A DNA stretch of 64,000 nucleotides from Chaetorhynchus papuensis (GCA_013396525.1 VWYX01000751.1:310001-374000); one strand, 5' to 3'. Positions 12,301-25,445 are shown, counted from the first letter of the stretch. Notes: a model not told the origin generated them from the letters alone. Made by a program: numbers and translations.

Positions 12301-15191
12301 ACAGCCTAGCAACCCACTATATTTCCTATTGGTATGGATAGAGTGAAGCGATTAATGCAGACATTAATTTTATTTGAAGGATACTAAATTTAAATAAAGT
12401 AACAATAAAGAGGTCAAGCTCTGTCCTTTTGTGAAATCTTTGAAATGGTGGGTTGTATGTGTAGCTAATAAAGGAAAGTTCCTTTAAACAGTGTTTGCTG
12501 CTTATAGTTGTTGGACATATGCGTAGTAAATTAAAGAAGAAGCAATGTATTGGTAAGACCATCACATCCCAGTGACAGATGCCCCTCCTTCCACCTGCAT
12601 TGCTCAACAAATTTCTTCTCAAGAGGGGAAATGAATTCTCAACAGCAACATGCCTAGTAATTAACCGCACTGTAATTCTGATGTGCAGTGCTGTCACCCA
12701 CCATCAGGTGGGAGTGGAAAAGGCACTGCATTTTGTTGATGGTTGAACATTTGTTTTCCTCATCATTTTGACACCAGAGGTAATTGCCATTCCTGAAATA
12801 TTCTCTTGCTACTATTACAAAGCAACTGTTAGGGACAAACTAATTATGAAGAATCTCGTTATGACAGATTAGTAGGCCAACAGAGGGGATTTCTTTTTTT
12901 TTCTTTCAGGCAACTGAATAGTAAAATCTAACAGCTCCCATATAACTGCTAGAAACACATGCTTCTCTGTAAGCCAACAGATTTTTTGTTAGAGATGGGG
13001 GATTTGATGAACTAGGACTGGAGTATAGAATGGGTTTCCAAGCTTGTTTTTATTGAGTTTTCGGTTTCCCAGCATTATGTGCCAAAACGAGCTAGAGCCT
13101 AGGCATTGCCATATGGAGGGGAGGTCTTCATGGTTGGTATTAGAGCAGCATCTTCTATCTGGGTCATGGTTGAGCAGCATCATGAAGGCTTGAAGTGAAG
13201 AATGCTGGACTTGTGAATTTTATGGATTTTAGAACAAGACACAAAGTCATTATCTGGGCTGCTTTATTGCCGCTAAGGGTTTTTTGTGTCAGGGAGGCCA
13301 AACTAATATGCTGGTTGAGTTCCAAGTGGCCAGTATGCTTGTGTCTCCCCGGAAGTTGCAGACTACCTGCTCCAAATTATTCCTATGGGATGCTCACTGT
13401 GAGCTGTTGCTATGTGGCCCAGACATGTCTGCTTTCCCATAGTAGAGGGGATTGAGGCACCTTGCCTCCCTGTGACTGAACCATTCTGTCAATGCTCAGA
13501 GGAGGAGGACTTTGAAATACCTGTACTTCTCACTGCTGTTTAAAAGCTCACACAGTGTATGAGTAGTCTGGACAGCAATCCATGTGGATTTGGTAACTGT
13601 GCTTTCAAAGAGGCAGTTAGGTATGTAACTCGTGGCTGACTGGCTACTATGGAGTGAATGCCAGGTGCTGATGAGCAAGCCATTAAGGGGGAGCCAATTA
13701 TAGGCTTCAAAATAGAAATAACGTAGATTTAAAGAAGCTCCTGAATGAGGTCTGTTCATGTTCTCAGCTTTGCCTTGATGTCTCCCTCAAGTTGTCAGGA
13801 AACTACAGGCATCTAGAGATCAAAGGATCTCTGTCATTGGGACTGAGTCCCCTCTTACCAACTCCAGCCAAGTGTTTGTCCCTGCAGCACTCTACCCAGA
13901 AAAGGAGCAAATCTTCAGAGGTAATCAATGCACAGCCCCCCTTCATGCCATGATCTCCTTAATGAGAGAACAGGGAAACTCCATTCTTTTCCAGAGACCG
14001 AATCAAGACCATGTTTATGTCATTTCCTATCTTCTCCTGCCTGCTGACATCAACTCCCAGTTTCACTGTAACTTCATTCTTCTTTATGGGATCTCTGTGT
14101 GAGGTTTGTAAATGCTTTAATATTAAATATTTGAGGCTAGAAGTCATGGATAGTATTAATTTTGGATTACTAGCATGTACTTTAATTTCTTTGCTTCATG
14201 TCCATCTTGTGTTGTGCAAATTCTTTACGGTCCTTATTTTTGCTGTGCAAATGTTGTCTTTGGGAACATACACAGTGATTTTACTTGGCCAGCAAGATCT
14301 GATTCTTTGGAGGATCTTTGTCAGTATTATTGTTCTGTCAGGTTTTGCACTAATACCTTTTGTCTTGAGTTCACTATTTGCCTTCTAGCCAAGGTTAGAC
14401 ATTAGCTATCTTTGACTAGCCTATTGATGGAGAAATATTGAATATGTAATTGTATATAAAGATGATCTCAGTTTTATTCCCTTCACGACCCTGGTGAGCC
14501 ACAGCCAAGTGGAGGGGAGACATGTACAATATTGCTTATTGTGATACCAGCTGCAGTAAAAGCAATTGCCTCTGGTACTGCTGGAGGTAATTCCTTCTGC
14601 TTATTGTGGGAGCAGAAGTAATCTACTCTGGATAACATGTGGCCTCACCTGGGCTCTCCTTTTTTTCATCTCAGTTTGGGGCCATGTCAGATATTCATGT
14701 TTTACTTCATTAAATTGCTATCTCATGCTCTTTTAAAGTGGCACTGTCATAGCCATTATAGGTTTTCTCTCTTCCTTGTGTTCCTAGCAGCCATAAGGAT
14801 TCAGTAGACCAAATGCTACCTTTGCTGGCACCCACATAAGCAAGCAGTTTTTTCCAAATTCTGCTTCCACTGACACCTGCAGAAACCTGTTGTTTTCAGT
14901 GAGAAAGCACAGGAGTGGCTGCAAGGAAGGGTTGGACCTTCTAATTGCAGTTTAACAAGTCTATTGTGTATGAATCAGAAGAGACACCAGCTCAGTCTCC
15001 CATACTGGTGACATTGTTGGAATGCTAATAGACACCAGCTGCCTTTCTTGGTGTGGAGCTGTGTGGTGTCAACTAGATGGAAAAGCTGGAGTTATTTTTA
15101 TCTATATATATTTTCACTGAAGTCAGCAACTCTGACAGATATCCAGAAGAGAGCAGACTTCCTGCGTAACAAAGGGACATTCCTTGGTTTG

Positions 15192-15212
15192 TTTTTTTTT
15201 TTTTCTTTTTTT
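15192..15212. repeat. T-rich homopolymer tract
   Basis: Thirteen T, one C and seven T. Together with the 13-T run at about 7194 and the 14-T run at 35401-35414, it is a simple low-complexity tract. No retrogene adjoins it. Confidence 0.9.
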
Positions 15213-16998
15213 GACACAGGCACTTTTTTAAACACAGAACTGCACTTTGCCATTGGTGATGACTTATTGGCACTGCAGCCACTCTCTCTGTTGGATGTGG
15301 TGCTATGACAGTCACTGCAGCTTTTTGGAATTGACAGCGTAATCCCATGGTTGTTATCTTTCCTGACTTCCTCGTCTGTCCAATTTAATCACTTCTAGGT
15401 ATTTCATGTGTTACTGTCTCTTTCCTCTTCAGGCATCCTGTTCCTGTGGGAAGAGGTCTGTACTTTAAAGGTCAGAACTTCTCAGAGTAAAGAAGGGGGA
15501 AGGAATCTGCCTCTGTCAGTTTGGTAATGGGCTGTACTCTCTTCAGAGACACTGCAATAGAAACCCTGCTTTCTGGAGTCTGTTACCCAACTGAATGCTG
15601 GTGTGTGTGTGCATGGCTGTAAGAGAGGGAGCTGGCTTGCTCTGCTCCCCTGGCTGTTGGAGTGACCTGCCAGGAGAGAAGTTACATATGTACAAGGAGG
15701 AGAAGCTGCTGTTGCATGATTTAATCGCCTGACATTGACTCAGACAGGTCCTGACTGGAGGTCAGCTGTGACGTGCAGCTGGTAGGGTGGGATTCGACTG
15801 TTGGGAAGAGAAAAATGCCAGCCCAGATTCTTCAGAGTTGATGAAGTGGATGTGACGATTTCTCCCCTCCAGCTGCAACGGCTGCCTCTGTGCTTCCTAG
15901 TTTTCTGCACATCCACAGTAGGAGAGCAGACTGTGAAGCTGCCCTGTCTGGACACTCAGCTGCTGAACTAGATGAGACTTAGCTGAGCTTTCTCATGGTG
16001 CTTGGGCCATCCATCCTCATAAAACTCACCTTTCAGTGTGCCTTTCAGTCTGTCTTCTGCATGTTGGGGCTTCCTGTGCAGTCCATGGCTTTTCCAGCTA
16101 CGTTTTATTGCAGGCTGGAGTGTGAGAACTAAGGGAAGAGGCTCTCAGATCTCCAGCTTCATTCCTGCTGCTAGGATTCTTCACTTATTTTTGAAAATGT
16201 AGACAAATCTGTATGAGCCTCTGTGACAGCTAATTCCTACTGTGGCCTTGTTTGAGTACTTCCCCCACCCTCCCCATGGCCCAAGACCAGCCCTCACTTC
16301 CCATGCCTACTGCCTTTCCAGGCTCTTCGTACATGGAAATAGCTGTCGGTGGAGTGTTCTCCCTTTCAGGTCATTTTTACTGCACGACATCATCTCTTGC
16401 TATTCTGTCAATAGTATGCAGTTTCTGCAGGGTGTGTCAGCAGCTCCTGTTTAGGGAATGCTCCTGCGTGTAATACACATCTTGGTTGATACTGTTGCTT
16501 ACAGCAACTGAAAATACCAAATGAAACAGGGCTTAGCAGGCCTGATGAGAGGGTGTGAGAGCCCCCCACCACAGCTAAATACAATGCTAAATAAGATGGT
16601 GTCTTTATAGTACTCAGCTTGTTTTCACTGGCATCCCATGTGGTTTGATCCAAGCTGAACTGAATTAATTTTGTTAGCCAGATTTTGAGAGATGCTGTGT
16701 CAAATTTATTATCATTTCACCTGCCTCCGTAACTGGAGCTGCAGGCTGTGTGATCAATGGATCAAGACATGTGCCTCATTTCATTGTGGCTTCTGTAAAT
16801 GTCTCCGTGCCTTCTGCAGACATGCTGTTGAATTACTTTCTATCCTCCTTGGGTTCTCTGCAATGAAGCACAGGACAGATCTATTTGTATACCAGCTGTC
16901 AGGACAACAAGGCACTGAATGCACTTTTATGAACCTGCTGCCTTTGCAGGTACTAAATGTCTGTGTATACATGGGACTGATCCTTCTGTCTTGGGCAA

Positions 16999-17020
16999 AT
17001 CTGATCTGATCTGATCTGAT
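16999..17020. repeat. Pentanucleotide repeat (ATCTG)4
   Basis: Four perfect ATCTG/CTGAT units in tandem, followed by a diverged end. A short microsatellite inside the intron. Confidence 0.92.
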
Positions 17021-17384
17021 CCTCATGTGTAAATAACCATTCACAATAATGTACGTGCCCCACAAGAGAGCCTGTGTGAAGGACCTCTTCAACACTCACA
17101 GGGTAAAATAGCCTCAAGAGCAGAGCCTTGTTCACCAGAGGTAAAGTCTGGGTGTAGGGAACTCAGCTTGACTCTCAGATTCCTGCTACAGGCACAGAAG
17201 TTCTACGGCCCAGTTATTTTAGCATGTTATTTTCCCTTTGTCTCTGACCAGCCCTTCCCTGTGCTCCTTGTTTTCCTGGCTCAGGAGACTTACACAGAAG
17301 AGTGCATTGTATCACAGAGGTATCTAGAGGGGAAACAGCTGCTCTCTTCTGATTTTTATCCCGAACTGCCCCACAGATAACTAA

Positions 17385-17545
17385 TTGCAGCTCAGTTGCT
17401 TCTATTAGCTATTTACCTAAAATTGAGCTGGCTAATGAAAATGTTTCTAATTAATACGAGGCAGATTAAAACTCATTACAGCAAGGTCGTCAGTAATGAG
17501 AGATAATCAGAGCACAAATGACCGAGCTTGGAGTAAAATGAAGAT
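17385..17545. other. Candidate conserved non-coding element
   Basis: A low-repeat, AT-rich stretch with many TAAT/ATTA cores (ctaattgcag, ggctaatgaaa, ctaattaatacgag, ctcattaca, gtaatgag, gataatcag) and several preserved CpGs (acgagg, gtcgtc, accgag) in a window where CpG is scarce. This is the look of a developmental enhancer, but only alignment to other amniotes could show it. Confidence 0.3.
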
Positions 17546-19549
17546 GGAACACAAGCAGGCGATCAGTGCTGGTTGTGCATGCACCGGCCAGCAAGGGCAG
17601 GGTTCAGCAAGGTGACTGCTGGTGCTCTGCCCTGCAGTTGAGAAATACTGTATCCTCCTCTCCAGAGCATCTTAGGGAGTGACTGGCCAAAGAGGTGGAC
17701 CTCAGCCTAGTGTAAAAATGTTTCCTGAACCAAGTGGCATCTCAGACTAGCGGTTTGTTGCTAGGCCAGCCTTTAGTCACCTATATGAACCAAATTTTGA
17801 CTAGGGCTTTTAGCTGCAAGACTTGGGAGTGTGTGTGGCACAGGTCAGATGTCAGCATCTGTGTGCGCTTGTATGTGGAAGTTCAGAGTCCTGATGGCTC
17901 GGAGGGTGTGAGCTTGCATATCTGTTCAGTATAAAATGTGTTGGCCTAGGTTTGGAAAAGTCTGTTGTGATTTCCAGGGAAGTTTTGCACAAATTATGAA
18001 ATGTGTTTGCTTTAATTTCAGCTACCTGCAGCACTGCTGATACAAGACCACAGCACCAATACCAGATTTCAGCTGTCTGATGCAGGCTACTGTCTATATC
18101 CATTAGTACAGAGTTTACTGGCCGTCCTGCTAGCTGTGTGACTCCTTGTTTTCTGTCTGTGAAACTGAGAAGCTAAGTTGTCACTTTAGTCTGAGAGATC
18201 ATCTCCATCCTTAATCCTTTTCAAGCTATAAAGTTCTCTTTCTCACTTCCTTTCTGTCCCACTGAAAGGGACAGGATTGTTGTGCCAGAATTTCTGAAGG
18301 AACTTATGAAGTTATACATAACTTACACAAATAACAAATTATTAGGTAGTGAGATACACTGCACCAGGACTTATTCCAATTCCAGAGGCGTGGATCTATC
18401 CATCATTGGCCGTATGATCAGTTAGTATTGGTATAAGGAAGCATTTGAATGGGAATTATCTAGTGTGCCTAGGAATGAGCTTTTGTAAAAGGTAAATAGG
18501 AAAAATAATACAAAAAGCAAGCAATAACTATTCCATTTAGAGTTGTGTGTCTTCCTGCAGCATCCTTGCTGCCAGTCAGTTTGATTACCAGGCTGCTAGT
18601 GTTAGTGAAGGCTGTAGTAGTTTATATTTACTGTATGCTTATTCTGATTAGTTGAAAGAGGAGATAACAGCCCCTTAGACAGAACTACACTGTCACTGAA
18701 ATGGGTTCTACATTTTGTATTGCTGTTTTTAAAGCACCCAAGTACCCTATTCACATCACCAGTAGCCGTATCCTCCCTAAACATCTTTTGGCATGGCCAC
18801 TGGTTTCAGTTTCTCACTGTGTTAAATTGAGGTGGACAACTTTTCATTTCTCTCTGGTTTGTGCTGTCCTGGGTCATCTAAAGCTCTTTCTGCAGTTTTA
18901 CTAGTCCTGTGCATATGGCTCTGTCATCATCAGGGGTGGAAGAGAAAAGGACCAGATTCCTTTCCTATATTCTCTGACATGTCTTTTCTCCCTACCCAAC
19001 TTACTGTGTTCTGGGGATACCCACCACAGAGGTGATGACATCCTCTTTTCCCTCTGTAGGGAGTCCAAAGGACAGCCTGGCTCTTCCAGTCCAGTCTCCT
19101 GCTGCAGGCATTTCTGGAAGAGTGTTCTTGTCCAGGATGGCTGACAGCATATATGTTTGGGATGCTCCCACCTACTGTGTGCCACACAGAAGTTTCTTCC
19201 CAGCCTCCCAAAGACTTAATATGAAAGTTGATATGAAAATTAATATGAAAAGCAGCAGTTCTGTTGTTCTGTGGAAAGAAAGCAAGAGTTCATCACCAAT
19301 GTCACAGCTCCTTTGAAGGGCAGGTAATTTAGTGAATATGGAAGACCCTTGGAAACAGGTTGACCTCAGCAGAAGATTTAACTGGCATTTGGGAGCTGGA
19401 TACAACAAATAGGTTCTTTGAAGATTTCAATAATGCACCCTGTTTGCGTTTCCTCATTGTGGCCAGACAATAGGGTAATTTTTGTCTTGATGCCTTGAGC
19501 AATAGTGTTTAAAGCCCTTTAGACATTTTATTACCTGTAATGTTCTTAT

Positions 19550-19640
19550 GAGTCTGTAAAATGGGGAATAGCGATCCTGAGTTTTGTAAAGAGCTTTGTA
19601 AAAGCACTTTTAGAGATGAAAAGCTCCATATAAAACCAGG
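19550..19640 (+). mobile_element. Ancient CORE-SINE/MIR-like 3' part
   Basis: The stretch contains gtctgtaaaatgggga followed by ttgtaaagagctttg, then gatgaaaagctccatataaa. This order matches the 3' half of amniote MIR/CORE-SINE copies (…ctgtaaaatgggga…tgtaaagcgcttt…atgaaaagcgctatataa), so it is probably the tail of one, in plus orientation. The tRNA-related head is not recognisable upstream. The element is strongly diverged, consistent with great age. Confidence 0.6.
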
Positions 19641-20859
19641 TATGGTTGTTTTATCATAAATATCTAAAGCCTTTCTGAATTCCATTAAGCTCTTGGTTTC
19701 TCTATCCTCTGACAGTGAGTGCCACTGGTTAATGTTGTATTGTGCAAAATAGGATGTAAAAAAAAACCAACTTAAAAACGGTTGTTGTTTTGTGGAATGC
19801 CCTGTTATTTGTGGGTTTATGAGGGTTGGAAATAGGAATGGGAGCTTTTTTTTTCCGTTATTGCATCCAACTTTTCTCTCTTATGCATCAACTCTATGTA
19901 ATCTAAACAGTCTCCAAACATTTCAAATCTCTTTTTTAATAGACTCTTTTATATCACATGGTCATATTTCCCCTGTCTTTCTCTGTCCTTTTTTATTTAT
20001 CTACCTCTTTTTTTTTGTGATGGGATGTCTAGAATCCAGGGTGGGGTTGTGCATTCAATTTATACAATAGTGTTTTGATATTTTAAACATTTTAATCTTT
20101 TTTATCACAGTCAAATAGCTTTTTTGGGTTTTCCTGACTCATGCTGTGCATTGAGCAGGCTGAGCAGCGCACAAAAATGTGATGCAAGTGTTGGATGGTT
20201 CCAGTTAATTGAGAGCCCAGCAGTGTGTGTGGGGAGGACAAACTGCACCTCCCGATACGTGTAACCTTGCAACCATCTATGCTGAGGGTGAGATCTCCTG
20301 GTGTATTGATTTTTCACCTGTCTTTGGTAGGGACTTGGCAGGGTCCCTACCACAGTGGTGAATAGTATCTGTTGCATCTCATGGAATTGTTGTCACTGCA
20401 CTGTTCTCTCCTTTGCCAGATCAGTAGCAGGAAGATTAAACCTTGCTGTAAGAACAGGTGTAATGGGACACTCTGCTGTTTGTTTTTTACAGTGATGCAG
20501 GTCAATCCTTTTGTAGTAGAGAGCTCCTTCTGCCTTCTGTGCGCTACCTGGACCTCTTCCCCTTTTTATCATGTTTGTCAGTGTTTGTTCATCTTCCCTG
20601 GAAGTAACAATGAATGCAGGTCCTAAGAGAGACAAGGCTTCTGCAGGATCATCTGGTATAAAAATGCTCAGAGAAGGTTGCAATGAAACTGTGGTGAAAA
20701 CCACTAAATGTTGCAGCCTTGTCCTAATTGGAGAGTCTCCCATTGCTGCTGTCCGTAGTGCTGGGTTTCTGAGCTGGGAATGGGATAAAACGAGTAAGTG
20801 ATGTTCTTGTATCTCCGATAATTGCTGAGCTTTCCTTTCACTCTTTGTGAGGATATTTA

Positions 20860-21240
20860 TTGAAAGCCACTTGAAAGTCCCAGTAAATACCTCTTTTCTA
20901 ATGCCTCTTTTCTATTGGCCATTGTATTAACACACTCACAGTATTTTAGTGGACTGGTGAAGAATGGATTTTTTTCCCCTCAAAATCCCTGTTGGCTTTT
21001 TATCAGTCGTATCACATTTAGCTAGATGATTTTTAGTACTCTCTGTAATTATTGCCTCAACTAATTTAGTTGATACAGAATTACAGCTTGCAGGACTATA
21101 GTTTCCCAGATTAGTCTGGATTTTTCTTAAAAATAGGGCAACATTTTAGTCCTCAGGAAGTTAACAGTTTTAATATGAGATTTCCTTTTTAAATGATTAT
21201 TAGTATCTCAGCTACTTCTTGAATTAATCTCTAATTTTTA
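20860..21240 (-). mobile_element. Ancient LINE (CR1/L3-like) fossil
   Basis: In order, the plus strand shows cttgaaagtcc, a block reading aatccctgttggc, then atcagtcgtatcac, then caggactatagtttccc and tttcttaaaaatagggcaaca. These blocks, in this order, are familiar from old sauropsid LINE copies read antisense to the reverse transcriptase. The copy is decayed, with no open frame. Its borders and exact family are uncertain; it may extend a few hundred bases further to about 21.5 kb. Confidence 0.5.
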
Positions 21241-22688
21241 TGTGATTGAAGTTTTCCAGGTGTTTTCTGGAGACACTTTTCTTGAAATACTGTCTTGGAG
21301 AGTATATCTCCATTGTAAGCAGTATGGGCAGGCTGTTCTCTTTGCATTCCTAATCCTCATTTCACATTTTGCCAGGCTAAGAGTATGCCCTGTAGAGTTG
21401 GGATGACTTTTTTGAGGGATTTCATATGAGAAGTTGCTTCCACCACTTACTTTATTGTCTTTAGTGGCCTTTCTGAGCATTTTTGCCACCAGGTCTGTCA
21501 CCAGATATCAAATACTGAAGTTCTCATTGGTATGTTTTAGCTTGAGTATTTATTTTCTTCTGAATTAATTCCTTTATTTTAAAGACCAGATCAGCACCTA
21601 CCAGTTTATGACATCTGCACATTTGATGTTCTGACGAGCAGTTCTTTGCCAATAGTCTGTGTGAGTAAAGGCTCCTTCAAAAGCACCCAAATTACTTGAG
21701 AAGTCAGGTCTGCTTGTACATCACGCATAAATTAAAAAACTTCCGTTTGCAGCTCTGCTTGCTGAGCATGTGCTTCATCCCAGAGGTGCCTCCTCTCCAT
21801 ACCTGAGAGTTCTTACTTTCACAGTTTTAATAATCAGTGTTAATCCCTAACCAGAGTTTAGGTAAAGCAGAGGAGTCTGATAGCCATGTGGGCCAATGTA
21901 GAATTTGTCCTGCTGAAGGGATTTGAGACAGAAAAAGATGCCCATGTGGACTGAGGAAAGAGCCATGTACAGAGTCAGACAGGATTTGTGATCTGAAGGG
22001 TTTTCTGATGGAAGCTTTTTCTTGATACTCCTTGGTACATGAAATGCTTCCTTTCTTTGTAGTGTGCTCCTAGGGGGGATGCATACAAGTATGTCTGTGT
22101 AAAACTAGCTGTTGTTGCCAGGTCTTTCCTCTGACAAAAACAGTCTTGAAGAATTGCTTGTGCAACAAAGAGCAGTATCTTGAAGAAAAGTTCTGAGCCA
22201 TTCTGAGGATTTCCATTTACCTTGTATTTTCTTCAAGGTAGAACAGAAACACGTGCCACCACTACTGGACACTGTGGTAGGAGTGTGATGCTCTTACTTT
22301 GTCTATGATTAGGGGAATGTAGTCTGTCAGAGAAACAAGTGCTGCATCTGGACTGTGACCTATCTTGGGGAGATCCAAGAAAATAACAGAGATCATTATG
22401 AAAGTTTTCTGCTATAAAAACTGATCTGGTTGATAAGAGTCCTTGGAAGCTGCATTCACAATCCTGTTTCATGCTCACTGTACTTCTGCCTCTAATGCAG
22501 ACTGGAATTTTGTAAGATGTAGGGTTACAGATTTACTTACTCTGAGACAAGTTGCTTGGTCATGTTGTCTCTCTAGAAGTGCAGGAGCTGGAATTCCCTG
22601 GTCCAGCCAGCCAGCCAGGGCATCTATCTCTTAGGAGTTTAAGCCAAGCCAGTTGTGAAAGCACGGTGGAGAATGCTGTGCATGGAGG

Positions 22689-22716
22689 TTTTGTTCTGTT
22701 TTGTTCTGTTTTGTTC
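22689..22716. repeat. Decanucleotide tandem repeat (TTTTGTTCTG)2.8
   Basis: Two full and one partial perfect copy of a 10-bp unit. Simple tandem repeat inside the intron. Confidence 0.93.
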
Positions 22717-23771
22717 CTGGAGCCCTCTGTAACCATCCTCTTGTCTCTCTTGGCCAGGACTCCTGAATCCACTAGGCCAGTCAGCTTCTCAACAGTATGG
22801 ATAAATTTGTGAGGGCCAAAATTTCCTCTCAACCTTGTGCTAGAGGAAAGAGGGGCTATTTCCACCTCTTTCTCAGCAGTAACCAATATGAAGATACACC
22901 CTGTATGCAAGTGTGTCTACAGTCAGTTGCATTTTTAGCTATGGGAGTTTTCCATCCTGTTTTTTTCTGTCTCCCTTGGCAATCCATGTGGTGGGGGTAA
23001 TGCACCCAGCACCTCTACCCTGAGGTGGCTGCTTGTCCTGACACCCAGCACTGCATTGCAGCCCGGGGTTGCTGCTGCTCTGCCCTGAGTCATGCTGCAG
23101 CCTGGAGTCATTTGATGGGCTCCTGCTGTGTATGGGAGATGGCAGGGCCCTGTACTGGCCTGGGCTCAATGCTGGGAGCTCAGTGCTGGGTTTCCTGGGA
23201 CATATCTGTAAAGAGCCTTGCTCCTGTTTCCTGCCAGTGCCTTTGGCTATGGCTGCCCAACATCCTGAGGGGTGTGGCTGGCCACCACTCTCCTTCACTG
23301 CTGGCAAGGGTTTTCCTCCACAGCTGGAGGCAGTGGGTAGAGGGTGACTATTGGAGCTGCAAGAAAGCTGTTTCCCTGTGATGGGCTGGACTCCCGGTGT
23401 TGTGACAAACAACCCAGCTGCTCTGGCTCCCTCTCTTCCTTTCTCTTTCATCCCATTACTCCCTCCCTGGTTTTCTTGCTGTCTCATCTTTTGTCACAAC
23501 TTCCTTTCCTTGTTCCCTTTTGGCCTGCTTTTGTCCTTGCTGCACACAGGGAAGGAGAGCAGGGAAAGAGCCAGGGCAGAGGCTTGTTACAGCAGGAGCT
23601 TCGAAGCTGTTGTGTAAAATGCAGGAGAATGATGTGGGAGACTTGAGGCATGCTCATGGGTGTTATTTGCTGCCTATATATGTGGGAGTGTTCTTGAGCT
23701 GGCAATATGCTGGGGGAAGCTCATTAACCTAGCACGAGTTACACTTCCCCGTGTGTGCCCACCTAGGAAAA

Positions 23772-23789
23772 TGTGTGTGTGTGTGTGTG
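23772..23789. repeat. (TG)9 microsatellite
   Basis: An uninterrupted TG run following atgtg in the 21.7-kb intron. Confidence 0.94.
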
Positions 23790-25189
23790 AGCACATGTGC
23801 GTCAAACTGTCAAGTCTCACACTGAGGGCGAGACTTGCACATTAGACTTTCTCCTCACACTCCCCTAGGCCTCTGTTTCATGCACTTGCAGCTCAGTGCT
23901 CAGTCTGCCCCCAACACGTTTCCAAATGCGAGACACTCAGCCTGTCCCATGATGTGACACGGCATCGCTTTGCACAGAGAGCAAAGATAGCTACTGAATG
24001 TGTACTGGGTGTATGTGGTGTTCATGAATGTTTGTGGTATTGTTCCTTTTGTCACCTACTTCAAGGCTTTTGGTGGAGTCCATCACCACAGGATCTTGGG
24101 CAGGTGAGGGCTGCAAACACAGGATTTGACCTTCAATGACTTCCGACACAGAAGCCTGAGGAATTAGGAGGCTTCATGCAGATAGGTGTCAGGTGTTAAC
24201 AGGAGACGGGTGCACAGTTCTTTTTTGTTATTGATTTGCTTAGATTTTATTAACATACTAGGGTAAACTTATATAAAGTTCATTAAATATTATTCAATAT
24301 AGCTGTGTCCTTGGCAGGAGGCTTTTCTAGTGAGAGTAATAAAGGCAGAATAAATCATTGTCACTGAAGGATGTGGTGGCTGGTCTATTCTTGAGGAGCA
24401 GAATGAACCTTAAGAGCTGAAATACAGATCAGACAAGTGGTTGGCAATGGGTTTTGTGATTTGGTAGTTGCATTTTGGCCACTGTGAACACAGCTGGCAA
24501 GTCTTCTAACGCTTAGTTGCTCAAACCATTGTCACTGCAGACTTTGTTGGCAATGTGAGCAGTAAGACCCAAGACCTGGCTGGACTGGAGGGATGTAATT
24601 TCCCCTTGTGCATGTCAGAGCGAGGTGAGGAAGATGAAGGACTGCTCACATACTGTCCTTCTCACTGCCAAATAGATATCTGTAATTTTGATTTTTAACA
24701 GACTCTGCTTCTAAGTTCCTGGAAGTTTCTGGGATGGTATCTGTGTTTTTCTCCTCATTTTAATTCACTTCACACACAGTAAGAGTCTAACATAATGCTT
24801 TTTGTGATTTTTGTCTTTTGACAAGGGATTCCCAAACTGTGCATCATAGTGGTGAATCACAGTGACAAACCAATGCTGCCCTATGGCCAGACTTTTTATT
24901 CTGTGCAAGGATGAGCCAAAACCTAATGTGCTGTTACTGATCATGGTGCCTGTACAAACAAGTGTTGAAGCCCTTTATATTCTGGGGCATCTTGTCCTGG
25001 TCTAGTTCAGACCCTTTAAATCCAGCTAGAGTCCTAATACTGAACTGACATGTTAGATGATGATGCCCAGAATCAAGAAAGGAAATCCTTGGTCTGCTTA
25101 AATACTGGAAAAAAAAAAAAGATACATATGTGGACATGTGCATGTAAGAGACAGCAAAAGGGCTTGACTGATGTCTGGTCTCTTTGCAG

Positions 25190-25393
25190 GTGCACCTGCG
25201 CTCTGCCGAGCGCCTCCGGGAGTTGTGCTGCTCCAACCGAGGCACCTTCATCAAGGTGGGACAGCACCTGGGAGCGCTGGACTACCTCCTGCCTGAGGAG
25301 TACACCCGCACCCTCAAGGTGCTGCACAGCCAGGCCCCGCAGAGCACCAGGCAGGAGATTGAGCAAGTCATCCGTGAGGATCTGGGCAAAGAG
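25190..25393 (+). CDS. ADCK1: ADCK1 coding exon with KxGQ motif (68 codons)
   Basis: The exon starts VHLRSAERLRELCCSNRGTF, continues through IKVGQHLGALDYLLPEEY, and ends with HSQAPQ...EQVIREDLGKE. It carries the UbiB-specific KxGQ motif: Lys at 25253-25255, Gly at 25259-25261, Gln at 25262-25264. In COQ8-type proteins this N-terminal extension folds over the active site and the lysine helps suppress ordinary protein-kinase activity. The exon is 204 bp and phase 0 at both ends, with acceptor tctttgcag ending at 25189 and donor GAG|gtaggg at 25393/25394. It is GC-rich compared with the flanking intron, as expected for a constrained exon. No frameshift or stop is present. It corresponds to about residues 74-141 of the protein. 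Confidence 0.98.
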
Positions 25394-25445
25394 GTAGGGG
25401 CAGCTATAGCCTGTGGTGGCTTCTCAGGCCTCAGCAAGCCCTGGA

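Larger units (their letters stand above)
3441..25189 (+). other. ADCK1 intron, 21.7 kb
   Basis: The intron runs from donor gtaggt at 3441 to acceptor tctttgcag at 25181-25189, phase 0. Contents by region: 3.4-9.2 kb mostly unique sequence, with a GC-richer block at about 4.7-5.2 kb, a TG microsatellite at 5669-5686 and a 13-T run at about 7194; a CR1 fragment at 9263-9345; 9.4-17 kb unique, with T-rich tracts at 15192-15212; a pentamer repeat at 16999-17020; an AT-rich candidate conserved stretch at 17385-17545; a SINE tail at 19550-19640; a LINE fossil at 20860-21240; a decamer repeat at 22689-22716; a GC-richer block at about 22.9-23.6 kb; a TG repeat at 23772-23789; and a 12-A run at about 25109. 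Open frames here, including 182 codons on the minus strand at 22939-23487, show no recognisable protein features. I see no second gene. Confidence 0.85.

Noticed and set aside
18116..18170. Another MIR-like stretch (tagctgtgtgactcc, tctgtgaaactgag)
   Set aside because: The words recall a MIR core but the required following blocks are absent and the match is too short to support.
22939..23487. Open frame of 182 codons on the minus strand, the longest in the window
   Set aside because: It is rich in Ser, Pro, Gly and Gln from a GC-richer intron block, has no recognisable domain, and overlaps equally open frames on the plus strand. No splice or promoter context supports it.
24820..24900. DNA-transposon-like start (gattcccaaactgtgcatca)
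   Set aside because: The phrase resembles a common repeat motif, but no inverted terminal repeat or target duplication could be found.
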